Below are positions 9,217-17,655 of a stretch of 52,088 nt of DNA, piece by piece. Within the stretch, counting starts at the first letter, position 1, and each line of letters opens with the position of its first letter. The DNA comes from Bacillota bacterium (lineage in GTDB: Bacteria > Bacillota > Bacilli > Alicyclobacillales > SLC66): the NCBI GenBank assembly GCA_021805735.1, contig JAJZEE010000012.1, positions 1 to 52,088 of the forward strand, read 5' to 3'. The position numbers and the translations under genes are program-made. The notes under the pieces are model-generated. The model ran no database searches and was not told where the DNA came from. It saw only the letters and a program-made list of their open reading frames with translations.

Positions 9217-9996
9217 ATGCTTCGCTTGCTGCCGCTGGCACTGGCGGCATTCCTCCTGTTGCCGCCTGACGCGCTGACACAAAAAATCGCGAGAGACGGC
9301 CAACTCTACTGGGAACACCACGCGCCGGGCCGCATTTTGTACTCGGTGCAGACAAAAAAACGGTGGATCGCCTTCACTTTTGACGATGGTCCAGACCCGA
9401 TCTATACTCCGCAGATACTTCGCGTCCTGAAACGTCATGCCGCTCACGCCACCTTCTTTGTCGTGGGTCAGCAGGCGCGAGCGTATCCCAAACTCCTCCG
9501 GGAACTGGTTGACGAAGGAAACGAGATCGGAAATCATACTGAGCACCATCCACAGGAGGGGCGACTGACAGCGGACGAGATCACCTCCTGCGACTCGGTC
9601 GTTCACGGCGTACTCGGAATCACTCCCATTCTGCTGCGTCCGCCAGGGGGGCGGCTGTCAGATCGCATCGTAGACCTGGCGGAACGCACTCACCACATTA
9701 TCGTCATGTGGACATGGGACGTCGACCCCCGCGACTGGTCACAGCCGGGCGTCACTCGCATTTTCTCCAGAATAGTTGAAAACGCGGACCCGGGAGACAT
9801 CGTCATCTTCCACGATGGCGGAGGACCGCGAACGCAAACTGTCAAGGCGGTCGACATGATCCTGGAGACGTTGTCGCGGCAAGGCTACAAATTCGTGACA
9901 GTCGGACAGATGATCAAAGAATGGAAAGACTACCGGCCATATCGCAATCCTTCACAACTTCACACTGAAATAAACCAACGCGCCGCCGACCGATAG
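9217..9996 (+). CDS. Secreted polysaccharide deacetylase (NodB domain)
   Basis: A carbohydrate esterase family 4 protein of 259 aa with an N-terminal hydrophobic signal segment (residues 1-20). NodB motifs in order: TFDDGPD (D56/D57), NHTEHHP (H107 and H111, metal ligands), LRPPGG (R141), WDVDPRDW (168-174) and IVIFHDGGG (H199). It should remove N-acetyl groups from peptidoglycan or another cell-wall glycan outside the membrane; PdaA/PdaB-type members act in spore cortex formation or germination. The neighbouring gerA operon fits a spore role, but this is inference. The ribosome site before ATG 9217 is weak. Confidence 0.88.
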   Translation: MLRLLPLALAAFLLLPPDALTQKIARDGQLYWEHHAPGRILYSVQTKKRWIAFTFDDGPDPIYTPQILRVLKRHAAHATFFVVGQQARAYPKLLRELVDEGNEIGNHTEHHPQEGRLTADEITSCDSVVHGVLGITPILLRPPGGRLSDRIVDLAERTHHIIVMWTWDVDPRDWSQPGVTRIFSRIVENADPGDIVIFHDGGGPRTQTVKAVDMILETLSRQGYKFVTVGQMIKEWKDYRPYRNPSQLHTEINQRAADR

Positions 9997-10128
9997 GACC
10001 AGCAACAGGAATCCTCCCGTGGCGCCTAGCCTGTTTTGGCGGCGCCACAGCCACATGGAGAAGTTGAAAAGATAGACGCCAATCCCAAGCGAAACCAGAA
10101 ATGCTACGACAAATGTTCCGAGGCCCAC
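9952..10128 (-). CDS. Small two-helix membrane protein, candidate Ger receptor D subunit
   Basis: A 58-aa gene. GTG start at 10128 with a strong AAGGGAGAAGG site about 5 nt upstream. The product has two hydrophobic helices (residues 2-25 and 38-56) joined by a basic turn WLWRRQNRLG. It follows the gerB stop by 18 bp on the same strand, so it is the third gene of the gerA-gerB operon. Small two-helix D subunits are known next to gerA-type operons in Bacillus and modulate germination; size, topology and position fit. Its 3' end overlaps the convergent deacetylase gene by 45 bp. I have no sequence match to a named D subunit. Confidence 0.7.
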   Translation of the reverse strand: MGLGTFVVAFLVSLGIGVYLFNFSMWLWRRQNRLGATGGFLLLVLSVGGALVYFSVKL

Positions 10129-10146
10129 GTTCGCCTTCTCCCTTCA

Positions 10147-11352
10147 CTATGATCGCAAAAGCGTTCTGCCGCGCTTGCTCCATCGTCCACTGCCTTTGGT
10201 GGATGTCTTTGGCTGCTCCGATACGCTCCTGCCGTTTTTACGGCGCTTTCGCCACCAGTCCCCAAGCACCGCAGCCACCGCTAACAGCACAGGCAATGCG
10301 ACGCCCACAAGCCAACCGTAGGGCTCAAACACGGACGCCGACAGGGCAAGTACAGCCGGGAAATCGGGAGGCAAGAACGACAGCACATACAGTTGCAACG
10401 TGACGGGCGCCAGCAGAGGTCGGTACAGCGGCATGCCAAAACCCAGCGCGTACAGATACGCGACCATCCACAATCCGAATCCCATTTTAATCACTGCCGC
10501 AGCCGTCCACAGGAAGACAAAAATCGCTTCGAGACGCTGCACAAACCTGCCCACGTAAATCACTCTGGCGAGTTGATACATGGGAAAAGGCACCTTGCCG
10601 GAAACCGCTGGAGCAAATGTGCCAAGAAATACCACCAACACGATGCTGAATATCACGGCGGTGACGATCGTGCTGATGACCCCTACATAGAGAAAGTGGT
10701 CCCGATTACGCAGCGTCGGGTAGAGAACGGACAGAAATAGCACATTAAAAAACAGGCTGGAGTTGATGGCGCCAAACCATAACGTATTTCCTATGCCACG
10801 ACCCCAGATCGGCAAGAGAAGGCGAACATCAAACCACGATAGCGGCAGGATCAGCAGCAGCGCTACGCCGACAAGACAAAAATACGAAAACAGCAGGGCA
10901 GTTCTGCTGAGCCCCTCCAGTCCTTTATAGGCGTAGTAAAACGCAGCCAGCAGAAACGTAAAGGCAATGACCGCCGACGGAGTGGCGGGAAGCACGGTGG
11001 TCACGACAGTCTCCGTAAATTCCCGCGTAACCAGAGCTGTTTGCGCAAGCAGCAAAACTGCAAACACCAATGCGATCGGCAACGCCGTAAACCGCCCAAA
11101 CAGGCGACTGATCACCTGCAGAAGATTTTCGCCAGGAAAGCGCTTCAAACAGAAATGCACGATCAGAAACGCAATCGTGACAAGCGTTCCTGACACAAGT
11201 GGAATCGCCCATGCGAAACCTGCGCCCTCCACGGCAATTCGCGAAGGCATGCTCAGGAAGATCTCCGTTGACGAGTACACTGTCATCAGCGCTGTCAGTT
11301 CCACCACGCCAACGCGGCCTGTATGGATCAGGGGCAACCGTTTCGCGTTCAA
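10147..11352 (-). CDS. GerB-family spore germination permease (GerAB-like)
   Basis: An integral membrane protein of about 401 aa with ten hydrophobic segments, belonging to the APC-like GerAB/YndE family. In the GerA-type receptor this subunit binds the germinant in the spore inner membrane. The C-terminus is a basic Ser/Thr/Arg-rich tail. AAAGGAG lies 7 nt before the TTG at 11352 and directly abuts an earlier in-frame TTG (11358), so 11352 is preferred. It lies between gerA and the small two-helix gene. No GerC lipoprotein gene is present in the operon. Confidence 0.92.
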   Translation of the reverse strand: MNAKRLPLIHTGRVGVVELTALMTVYSSTEIFLSMPSRIAVEGAGFAWAIPLVSGTLVTIAFLIVHFCLKRFPGENLLQVISRLFGRFTALPIALVFAVLLLAQTALVTREFTETVVTTVLPATPSAVIAFTFLLAAFYYAYKGLEGLSRTALLFSYFCLVGVALLLILPLSWFDVRLLLPIWGRGIGNTLWFGAINSSLFFNVLFLSVLYPTLRNRDHFLYVGVISTIVTAVIFSIVLVVFLGTFAPAVSGKVPFPMYQLARVIYVGRFVQRLEAIFVFLWTAAAVIKMGFGLWMVAYLYALGFGMPLYRPLLAPVTLQLYVLSFLPPDFPAVLALSASVFEPYGWLVGVALPVLLAVAAVLGDWWRKRRKNGRSVSEQPKTSTKGSGRWSKRGRTLLRS

Positions 11353-11432
11353 TGGCAATCTCCTTTCGCATCTTGCACACCTATAGGACGTCGTGTTCGT
11401 CGAGCGCGTGGCGGCGATCGAAACACTGCCAT

Positions 11433-13400
11433 TTACGCGTTTCCCCTCGATCGCCTGCGTCGCCGACCCCGCGGCAGGTCGGACTCGTGAGCGGCGCCAC
11501 TCCAGGGTCTGGTTACGGGGGCCTGACGTCGCGAATCAACGGGCATGTAGGAACCTGGTCTGTCTTCCATGGTAAACACCTGTCCACGACCAATCACATC
11601 TTTGGACGATTTTCTTCGGGGTGCGATCGGCGACAGGATGGGCACGCCAAAACTGCGCACGGAGACTGCATGCATAATCAGCAGCATCAGGCCCAGAGTG
11701 ACGCCGTAGAAGCCAAACAGCGCAGACGCTACGATAAACCCAAACCGGAGCACCCGAACGGTAAACGACAGATTGTAGTTCGGCATGGTAAATGAACCGA
11801 GCGCCGTCACTGCCACAATGATGATCAGCAAGGGACTGATAATACCCGCCGCAACCGCCGCCTGACCGAGAATCAGAGCGCCCACGATGCCGATCGTGGG
11901 TCCGATGACAGAAGGAATGCGAATACCCGCCTCGCGGATGAGTTCCAGCGAAAATTCCATAATGAGCACCTCAGACACGACGGGAAACGGAACCCGCTCC
12001 CGAGAAGCCGCGACGGCAAGCATCAGATCCGTGGGAATCATCTCGGGATGGTAATTGGTGACTGCGATATAGAGGGCCGGCAGGAGCAGACCTATTGCGA
12101 GCGCCATTACCCGAATCAAACGGATGAATGAGCCAAATGGCCAGCGCAGATAAGCATCCTCCGCAGTCTGCAACAGCGACCAAAAGAGCACTGGCGCCAC
12201 CAGAACATGCGGACTGTGCCCCACGAAAATGGCGAACTGTCCTTCCGTCAGCGCCTGAGCTACGCGATCTGGTCTCTCTGTCGACAAAAATTTCGGAATA
12301 ACGCCAATCGGATCATCTTCAATGAACTGTTCCATGATTCCACTGTCAGCCAAATAATCGACCTGAACCGCCGCGATGCGCCGTTTCACCTCTTTGATCA
12401 GCTTGGGGTTGACAATCCCCTGAATATACATCACGGCCACATCGGTGACAGCCAGTGTACCTACCTGCATCATCTCTGTAATAAGGTGGCTGGAGCGAAG
12501 CCTGGCGCGAATCAGTCCCGTGTTGGCCCGAAAATTCTCCGTGAACGCGTCGTGAGGTCCGCGCACAACCGCCTCAGTCTGTGAGTTCGATACCGTACGA
12601 TGTTCCCAGCCCTTTGTTTCCACGGAAAGCGCGGCGTTTACGCCTTCGAAAAAAACCAACGTGCTTCCCGCCAGAATGTTTTCGACAGCGCCTTTCCACA
12701 TGGACACTTCCATCACCTGATTGCCGGGCAGCAAAGCACGCCGCACCCACTCGATCCATTCGATATCGCCCTGCGCATCATCGAGTTCCGTCAGAATCAT
12801 GAGGGGTTCCAAAATATGAGTATTGATAATGTTTTTGTCAGCCAACCCATCGACAAATACGGCCAGCGCAGCGATCGGATGGCGACCGCCTACGCGGAAA
12901 TCACGCACGACCAGATCCGCATTCAGGGGCAAGTGAAAGACCCGGTCAAGGGTCTTGCGGTTGCCTGCCAGATCATGCGCTATGTATGCGGCTTCTCTGT
13001 CTCCTCCCGCTGTCTTCTCTGCTCGCCTCCTCGCTTGCTGCAGAGGGATCGCGCGCGCCCGCAAGGCCGCGTAGGTTGGCGCGCTCACCCGTCTGCTGCC
13101 GGAAAGACGTCTCGCGTACACCTTCCCCTGACCATCAACCCACTGCTCCCCGTACTCTGCGCTCAGCGCCTTCAGCCGCTGTCTTGAAGGTCCGCAGGGG
13201 CGTCTGACGCGTCTCTTTCCGGCGCCTTGCTCGGCGCCTTGCCCTCCGCCCTGCTCTCCGCCTTGCCCTCCGCCTTGCCCTCCGCCTTGCCCCCCGCCCT
13301 GCTCGGCGCCTTCATCTTCATCCTCTGGTGTCAATTCAAACTGCTTATCCATGATTGAATCATCGACAGTTAGCAGGCGCACCCAGTTACCCCAATGCAT
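11433..13400 (-). CDS. GerA-family spore germination protein with Gln/Gly repeat N-terminus
   Basis: The protein has 655 aa, longer than the usual 480-520. Residues 22-30 are acidic, 31-60 are a tetrapeptide repeat (GGGQ/GGEQ type), 61-140 are basic, and the standard GerA domain follows from about residue 150 with FVDGLADKNIINTHIL, VVRGPHDAFTENFRANTGLI and the C-terminal membrane block. GerA subunits form the ion channel of the germinant receptor. ATG 13400 has AGGGAGGAG 8 nt upstream. It heads the operon gerA-gerB-small protein. Repeat-bearing N-termini also occur in some Bacillus and clostridial GerA proteins. The upstream region is the second hairpin cluster. Confidence 0.93.
   Translation of the reverse strand: MHWGNWVRLLTVDDSIMDKQFELTPEDEDEGAEQGGGQGGGQGGGQGGEQGGGQGAEQGAGKRRVRRPCGPSRQRLKALSAEYGEQWVDGQGKVYARRLSGSRRVSAPTYAALRARAIPLQQARRRAEKTAGGDREAAYIAHDLAGNRKTLDRVFHLPLNADLVVRDFRVGGRHPIAALAVFVDGLADKNIINTHILEPLMILTELDDAQGDIEWIEWVRRALLPGNQVMEVSMWKGAVENILAGSTLVFFEGVNAALSVETKGWEHRTVSNSQTEAVVRGPHDAFTENFRANTGLIRARLRSSHLITEMMQVGTLAVTDVAVMYIQGIVNPKLIKEVKRRIAAVQVDYLADSGIMEQFIEDDPIGVIPKFLSTERPDRVAQALTEGQFAIFVGHSPHVLVAPVLFWSLLQTAEDAYLRWPFGSFIRLIRVMALAIGLLLPALYIAVTNYHPEMIPTDLMLAVAASRERVPFPVVSEVLIMEFSLELIREAGIRIPSVIGPTIGIVGALILGQAAVAAGIISPLLIIIVAVTALGSFTMPNYNLSFTVRVLRFGFIVASALFGFYGVTLGLMLLIMHAVSVRSFGVPILSPIAPRRKSSKDVIGRGQVFTMEDRPGSYMPVDSRRQAPVTRPWSGAAHESDLPRGRRRRRSRGNA
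13221..13310 (-). repeat. Tandem 12-bp repeat inside gerA coding Gln-Gly tetrapeptides
   Basis: About seven imperfect 12-bp units (plus-strand form TGCCCTCCGCCT with variants) encode residues 31-60 of the GerA protein. A tract of this kind can change in unit number by slippage while keeping the reading frame. Confidence 0.85.
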
Positions 13401-13489
13401 CGTGGCGTCTCCTCCCTGCGCTGGATCAGCTCTTTCCCGAAGGTCCGGTCATCCCTGCTGTAGCTCGACGGATCATGCATGGCACAACC

Positions 13490-13536
13490 CCTGGAACATG
13501 CGCCTGCCCAGCACCTGGAATATGCACCTGCCCAGC
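13490..13536. repeat. Two tandem 23-24 bp units next to hairpin D
   Basis: Units 13490-13513 and 13514-13536 share CCTGGAAYATGCRCCTGCCC and differ at a few bases. The left arm of hairpin D continues directly from the second unit. An unpaired arm-like copy, CGGATCATGCATGGCAC, lies at 13469-13485. Confidence 0.85.
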
Positions 13537-13628
13537 CTGGATGGATCATGCATTGACACTGCCGCTCAAACAGGTGCGGCCTAAAGGCCGCAAAACTCGC
13601 TGCAGTGTCAATGCATGATCCATCCAGG
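13536..13628. repeat. Long hairpin D (27-bp perfect stem, 39-nt loop)
   Basis: Positions 13536-13562 are the exact reverse complement of 13602-13628. The loop 13563-13601 holds GCTCAAACAGGTGC, an inner palindrome GCGGCCTAAAGGCCGC and AAAACTCGC. Hairpin B at 164-242 has the same loop in reverse orientation. The flank after the stem (TGAGTCATTTT on the plus strand) also matches the flank of B. It lies 136 bp upstream of the gerA start. Confidence 0.95.
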
Positions 13629-13776
13629 TGAGTCATTTTCATTGCACTGACGGCGCCGTGCAGTGGCATTTGAGCCTATCCATAAATATGCCAAAAAGCA
13701 TGTGTCTATATGCAAAGCGGCGGCTGCCATCAGCCCATCAGCCGTCGCCTTGCGAACACATACCGGGCAGTGTAGG

Positions 13777-14151
13777 ATGAAAATGATCAGAGAAGCTCTG
13801 GAGGTCCTTGGATTGAAGTTGAATCGGCTGCGCAGTCTTGCGCTCGGATTATTGTTTCTCGCATTCATTATCATGTATTTGAGCAGTTATAGCACACTGG
13901 CGACGGCGTCACGGTTCCTTCTGCCCATCGGGCTCATCATGGGTACCACCATCCTGCTGGCGTCAGTAGCAATCTATTTTCGTCTTGGGGTCATATCGAA
14001 GCGTTTACCGCAAGTCGAGTGCCCGCATTGTGGGCGGCTCACGAAAATGCTGGCCAAAAAGGACGGTTGCATGCACTGCCAACAGCAGTTGCGTCCAGCC
14101 GTCGCCGAACATGGTGAACATGCCGCCGAAACCACAGATCCAGTGCACTGA
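13777..14151 (+). CDS. YgzB-like zinc-ribbon membrane protein (DUF2614)
   Basis: The protein has about 124 aa. Two membrane helices (roughly residues 15-37 and 42-65) are followed by a zinc ribbon CPHCG...CMHC, as in B. subtilis YgzB (117 aa, similar layout and spacing). Function is not established for the family. The open frame extends 38 codons further upstream, but that part is unlike YgzB and overlaps the repeat region. Two ATGs (13777, 13783) follow GTAGG; the second has better spacing. Confidence 0.85.
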   Translation: MKMIREALEVLGLKLNRLRSLALGLLFLAFIIMYLSSYSTLATASRFLLPIGLIMGTTILLASVAIYFRLGVISKRLPQVECPHCGRLTKMLAKKDGCMHCQQQLRPAVAEHGEHAAETTDPVH

Positions 14152-14194
14152 GATCACATCTATATGTGCATGGCGGGCCATCCGTGGATTGCCT

Positions 14195-14869
14195 TTATAC
14201 CCCGCCGCCAACCGTTTTCTTGCGAATGGCTCTGGCCTGCGCCTTGAAATACCGACAGTGGACCGCCAGAGCGCACATTTCACAACGTGGAGAACGCGCC
14301 GCGCACACTTGCCGTCCGTGGTCAATGAGCCAGTGGTGCGCTTGTGACCACAGTTCTCGGGGAATGCGTCTCATAAGCTGACGTTCCGTCTCAAGCACAT
14401 CGTCGCTGGCAACAAGTCCAAGGCGATTCGCCACTCGCTGAACATGCGTGTCAACCGCGATGGCAGGGATTCCATACGCGTTTGAGAGCACCACGTTGGC
14501 TGTCTTGCGCCCCACGCCGGGCAGGTCCACCAGGTCTTCCATGGTGCTCGGGACTTCTCCGGCATAGCGCTCCACGATTATTTTGCTGGTTCCCACGATA
14601 TTTTTCGCTTTCATTTTAAAGAGCCCGCACTCGCGAATCAGTTGTTCAACATCCTCAATGGCCGCATCCGCCAGTTGCCCGGGAGTCGCATAGCGGACAA
14701 ATAGTCGCGGCGTTACCTCGTTGACCCTTTTATCAGTACATTGGGCGGACAGGATCGTCGCAACAAGCAGTTCAAAAGCATTTCGATGTATGAGCGCGCA
14801 GTGAGCGTCCGGGTACAAATCCTCCAGACTACGAAGTACATCTGTCGTCGCAATGCGCGGCAACGCCAT
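14195..14869 (-). CDS. nth: Endonuclease III
   Basis: A bifunctional DNA glycosylase/AP lyase for oxidised pyrimidines in base excision repair. From ATG 14869 it is 224 aa, the family size. Visible: HhH motif LPGVGRKTANVVLS with catalytic K122, catalytic D140 in AVDTHVQRV, and [4Fe-4S] ligands C189-x6-C196-x2-C199-x5-C205. GAGAGGTGG lies 8 nt upstream of this ATG. An earlier in-frame start 14 codons up lacks a good ribosome site. The 5' end of the gene region lies 31 bp past the yunD stop. Confidence 0.95.
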   Translation of the reverse strand: MALPRIATTDVLRSLEDLYPDAHCALIHRNAFELLVATILSAQCTDKRVNEVTPRLFVRYATPGQLADAAIEDVEQLIRECGLFKMKAKNIVGTSKIIVERYAGEVPSTMEDLVDLPGVGRKTANVVLSNAYGIPAIAVDTHVQRVANRLGLVASDDVLETERQLMRRIPRELWSQAHHWLIDHGRQVCAARSPRCEMCALAVHCRYFKAQARAIRKKTVGGGV

Positions 14870-14900
14870 AGCCAATCCACCTCTCCTCTCGCATAGCGCA

Positions 14901-16337
14901 TCAGATGGCATGATAGCGGCGGAGCCTGGCCTGATTTACAAGATCTCCGCGTGTGAGGGCGCGCTCCAAAATGGCGCGCAGCGTTGGAACTCCGTAGCTG
15001 AACTCCCGTTCCTGAAGCTCCGCGTACAGTGGGGACAGCGCCACGTATTCCGACGTGGTTACGTCGTAGATGCGATCTTTATCGAGCGCCTCCCCGCCAA
15101 TTTCCACGGTTTCAATGCTCTCCCGACCACACCCTTCTCCAGCAGAACGAATCCGCGTGTACACATCCGCGCCGGAAACATGCAGACGACCTACAAAGTG
15201 GCCGCGAAACCCGAAACCAAAGCCTTGCCGACTCACCAAGTCTGCATCAAAGCCCCGAGCCAACAGGCGCAGGATTGTCATGCCGTCAAGGCGCATATTG
15301 ACAGGTCGCATGGGTGTCGCGCAAACGGCGAGCAGATCCCGGCGACGGATGACGCCAGCCAAATAACCCCCGGTGATGACTCCTCCGTTGAGAATGGCGA
15401 CGTCAGAACCGTACTCAGACCGCAACTGATCGCATAGCAAATTGACCAATTCCGACTCGCCGAGCAAAGAATGGTCCAGATGTTCCGCAACGACTGCCAC
15501 AGGCTCCTCCAGCCAGGCGCTCGCCTCGCGTTGCGCCGCGCTGATGACGCTGTCCACCGCCTCATCAGGAGAATCCTTGAGTTCACTGTACACCAGGCGC
15601 GACGTGACGCGGCGCACTGAACCGCCCTGCACGTCCAGCACCGCATGGCCGAAAGCATGACCGTGTTTCCCGGCCTGCAAAATCCACGAGTTTCCGCGCC
15701 GTTCCCCGCCGTCCAAAAAATGGTGCGTGTGCCCGCCGACAATCAGATCTACCGGCAACCCATCATCCGCCAGTTCCTGATCGGCCCGCAGACCAAGATG
15801 GGAGAGCATGATGACGATATCAGCTCCCCGCCCGCGCAAGTTTCGCGCGATCTCCCACGCTGTTTGCGCGGGATCGGCGGACTGCACGCCAAGCGTTTGC
15901 AGGAGCTTCTGATACGTGACAGTCACCCCAAACACGCCGACATCCACGCCGTCCATGCGGTAAATGTCTCCCGACCGCCGATGCAAAGCCGCGGTATGAT
16001 CCGTAAGAGGGGGTACACTGATATTGGAGCAGTAGAGGGGTGTGTCGGCCTCCTGGAGGAGATCAGGCCACACTTTCCTGTCGACGGTAAGTGTTTCATT
16101 GTTGCCAAACACCCAACCGTCGTAGGGGAGCTCTCTGATCATGCGCGCATTGACTCGACCTTCTGTAGCGTTTGTCAAGGGATTGGAAACATCAATATGA
16201 TCGCCTAACTCAAAGCAGAGCACGCGCTCACCCTGCGCGCAAAGTTGCGCATGAACGCGGCGCAGGCGTGAGGCCAAACGGACGTATCGATCAAATTCGC
16301 TGTGCACATCGTTGGTATGCAAGATGTGAACGTCCAC
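14901..16337 (-). CDS. yunD: YunD-like metallophosphatase / 5'-nucleotidase
   Basis: The protein has 478 aa. An N-terminal calcineurin-like phosphoesterase domain carries ILHTNDVHS, ELGDHIDVSNP, FGNNE, LSHLG and GGHTHH, followed by a 5'-nucleotidase C-terminal domain from about residue 290. The GNNE variant of GNHE is, as I recall, also seen in Bacillus YunD. There is no signal peptide, so it should act in the cytoplasm, unlike secreted 5'-nucleotidases. The GTG at 16337 is preferred because GGAGG is 8 nt upstream; the GTG three codons earlier overlaps that site. Substrate not known. Confidence 0.88.
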   Translation of the reverse strand: MDVHILHTNDVHSEFDRYVRLASRLRRVHAQLCAQGERVLCFELGDHIDVSNPLTNATEGRVNARMIRELPYDGWVFGNNETLTVDRKVWPDLLQEADTPLYCSNISVPPLTDHTAALHRRSGDIYRMDGVDVGVFGVTVTYQKLLQTLGVQSADPAQTAWEIARNLRGRGADIVIMLSHLGLRADQELADDGLPVDLIVGGHTHHFLDGGERRGNSWILQAGKHGHAFGHAVLDVQGGSVRRVTSRLVYSELKDSPDEAVDSVISAAQREASAWLEEPVAVVAEHLDHSLLGESELVNLLCDQLRSEYGSDVAILNGGVITGGYLAGVIRRRDLLAVCATPMRPVNMRLDGMTILRLLARGFDADLVSRQGFGFGFRGHFVGRLHVSGADVYTRIRSAGEGCGRESIETVEIGGEALDKDRIYDVTTSEYVALSPLYAELQEREFSYGVPTLRAILERALTRGDLVNQARLRRYHAI

Positions 16338-16364
16338 TCGCTTCACCTCCGAATGGCCAGCGTG

Positions 16365-16940
16365 CTAGGCGGGGGTTCCCCGCAGTTCGAGCGCATCCGC
16401 GGCATTTTGCAAGGCAGCGATCACAAAAGCAATGTGATCATCCAGCGTTATGCCTAGTTCCTCTGCCCCGCGATAGACATCCTCCCGATTCACTCCTTTG
16501 GCAAATGCCTTGTCTTTCAATTTCTTCCTGACACTTGCGACATCCACGTCCAATACGCTCTTCCCCGGACGCACAAGCGCAACAGCCATCACGAAACCAC
16601 TGAGTTCATCACAGGCATACAAAGCCTTGTCCAAAAGTGCCTCGCGACTGAGATGATTGTAGTCTGCGTGCGCCGAAATGGCGTATATCAGATGTTCCGG
16701 ATACCCCGCCTCGCGCAGGATACTCGCGCCTACAATCGTATGCTCCGCAGGCGTCGGATATTTTTCATAGTCAAAGTCATGCAATAAACCGACAACGCCC
16801 CATTCGTCCGGGTCCTGTCCATAGTGTTCAGCATAGGTTCGCATGGAAGCCTCAACGGCGAGCGCGTGCTTGATGAGGCTCCTGCTCTCCGTATAATACG
16901 TTAACAGACGATAAGCGGTATCCCTATCTTTGAAATTCAT
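16365..16940 (-). CDS. HD-domain phosphohydrolase
   Basis: The protein has 191 aa. An HD domain with H in SLIKHALAVEASM, GLLHDFDYEKYP (the HD doublet) and HTIVGASILREAGYP supplies the metal-binding set of a nucleotide or phosphoester hydrolase. ATG 16940 follows GGAGG by 7 nt; the frame continues 36 codons upstream without similarity. It lies 27 bp upstream of yunD on the same strand, so co-transcription is likely. Substrate unknown. Confidence 0.88.
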   Translation of the reverse strand: MNFKDRDTAYRLLTYYTESRSLIKHALAVEASMRTYAEHYGQDPDEWGVVGLLHDFDYEKYPTPAEHTIVGASILREAGYPEHLIYAISAHADYNHLSREALLDKALYACDELSGFVMAVALVRPGKSVLDVDVASVRKKLKDKAFAKGVNREDVYRGAEELGITLDDHIAFVIAALQNAADALELRGTPA

Positions 16941-16992
16941 CCGGCATCCTCCGATGACTGAGATCTGCGTGAGGCGCGCCCGTTTCGCGCCC

Positions 16993-17655
16993 TCACGGAG
17001 CAGGCGCAACAAACGGATACACTCTCGCCAGAGTTTGGCCCGCCGCATGAATGACTGTCAGCAGTTCGCCGGCGCCCATGAGCAAGGCCACACTGCGAGG
17101 AATCTCCAGTCCAAACAGCAGGTCCGCCTGTTTACGGTCGATCAGACGCTGGGCCGCCGCCAGTAAATCACCCCTGGATACGTCAGAGAGGGCTGTTCCA
17201 TCGGGTCTGGTATGATCAAGGTACAGGACGAAGTCCGACGGAAGCTCCCTGCGGATCTCGGCATAATGGCGGATGACCGCTCTTCCGAAATCCGCCTTCT
17301 GCGGCGATTCGTAAATCACGCCAAACTGCACAAATAGATGAGTGTACCACATGCCCACCATAAATGTTGGCCATTTCTTGTATCCCCGAGCGTCTTTAGA
17401 AAACGCAACCCACGAATCGTTTGGGGGGTTTGTTTTTCGTCGCGCGTGTTTCGCTATGTGGGGATACATCGTGCGACCCGTCGCGTTCGAGAGTACGGGA
17501 GCCATATAGTTGCCGATCTCCGACAATTTGGGTCGCACTCGTTCCTTCAAAGCAAGCATGCGCGGATCCAGCCCTGGCACAGAAAAAACATCGAAATCGC
17601 TGGCAGTAAATCCGGAAAACGCTTCCGCCCCGGTGATCACGGTCTCTAGCCTCAC
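16993..17655 (-). CDS. yktB: YktB family protein (DUF1054)
   Basis: The protein has 220 aa, with clear family blocks: FTASDFDVFSVPGLDPRM, RVRPKLSEIGNYMAPVLS, MYPHIAKHARRKTNPPNDSW, VAFSKDARGYKKWP. Bacillus YktB has the same layout and length; the function is unknown. The GTG at 17655 overlaps the TGA of the upstream pseudo-receiver gene (GTGA), which suggests translational coupling. A GTG five codons later is also possible, with GTGAGG upstream. Confidence 0.88.
   Translation of the reverse strand: MRLETVITGAEAFSGFTASDFDVFSVPGLDPRMLALKERVRPKLSEIGNYMAPVLSNATGRTMYPHIAKHARRKTNPPNDSWVAFSKDARGYKKWPTFMVGMWYTHLFVQFGVIYESPQKADFGRAVIRHYAEIRRELPSDFVLYLDHTRPDGTALSDVSRGDLLAAAQRLIDRKQADLLFGLEIPRSVALLMGAGELLTVIHAAGQTLARVYPFVAPAP

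Noticed and set aside
8789-9217. 142-codon frame ending in a TGATG overlap with the deacetylase start
   Set aside because: It overlaps the rnhA 5' end, has no ribosome-site-supported start, and its sequence suggests no family. The overlap is kept only as a note.
13355-13874. Several open frames on both strands over the second repeat cluster
   Set aside because: Translations repeat those of the first cluster (FAAFRPHLFERQ and similar) because of the hairpin sequence, not because of a shared gene.
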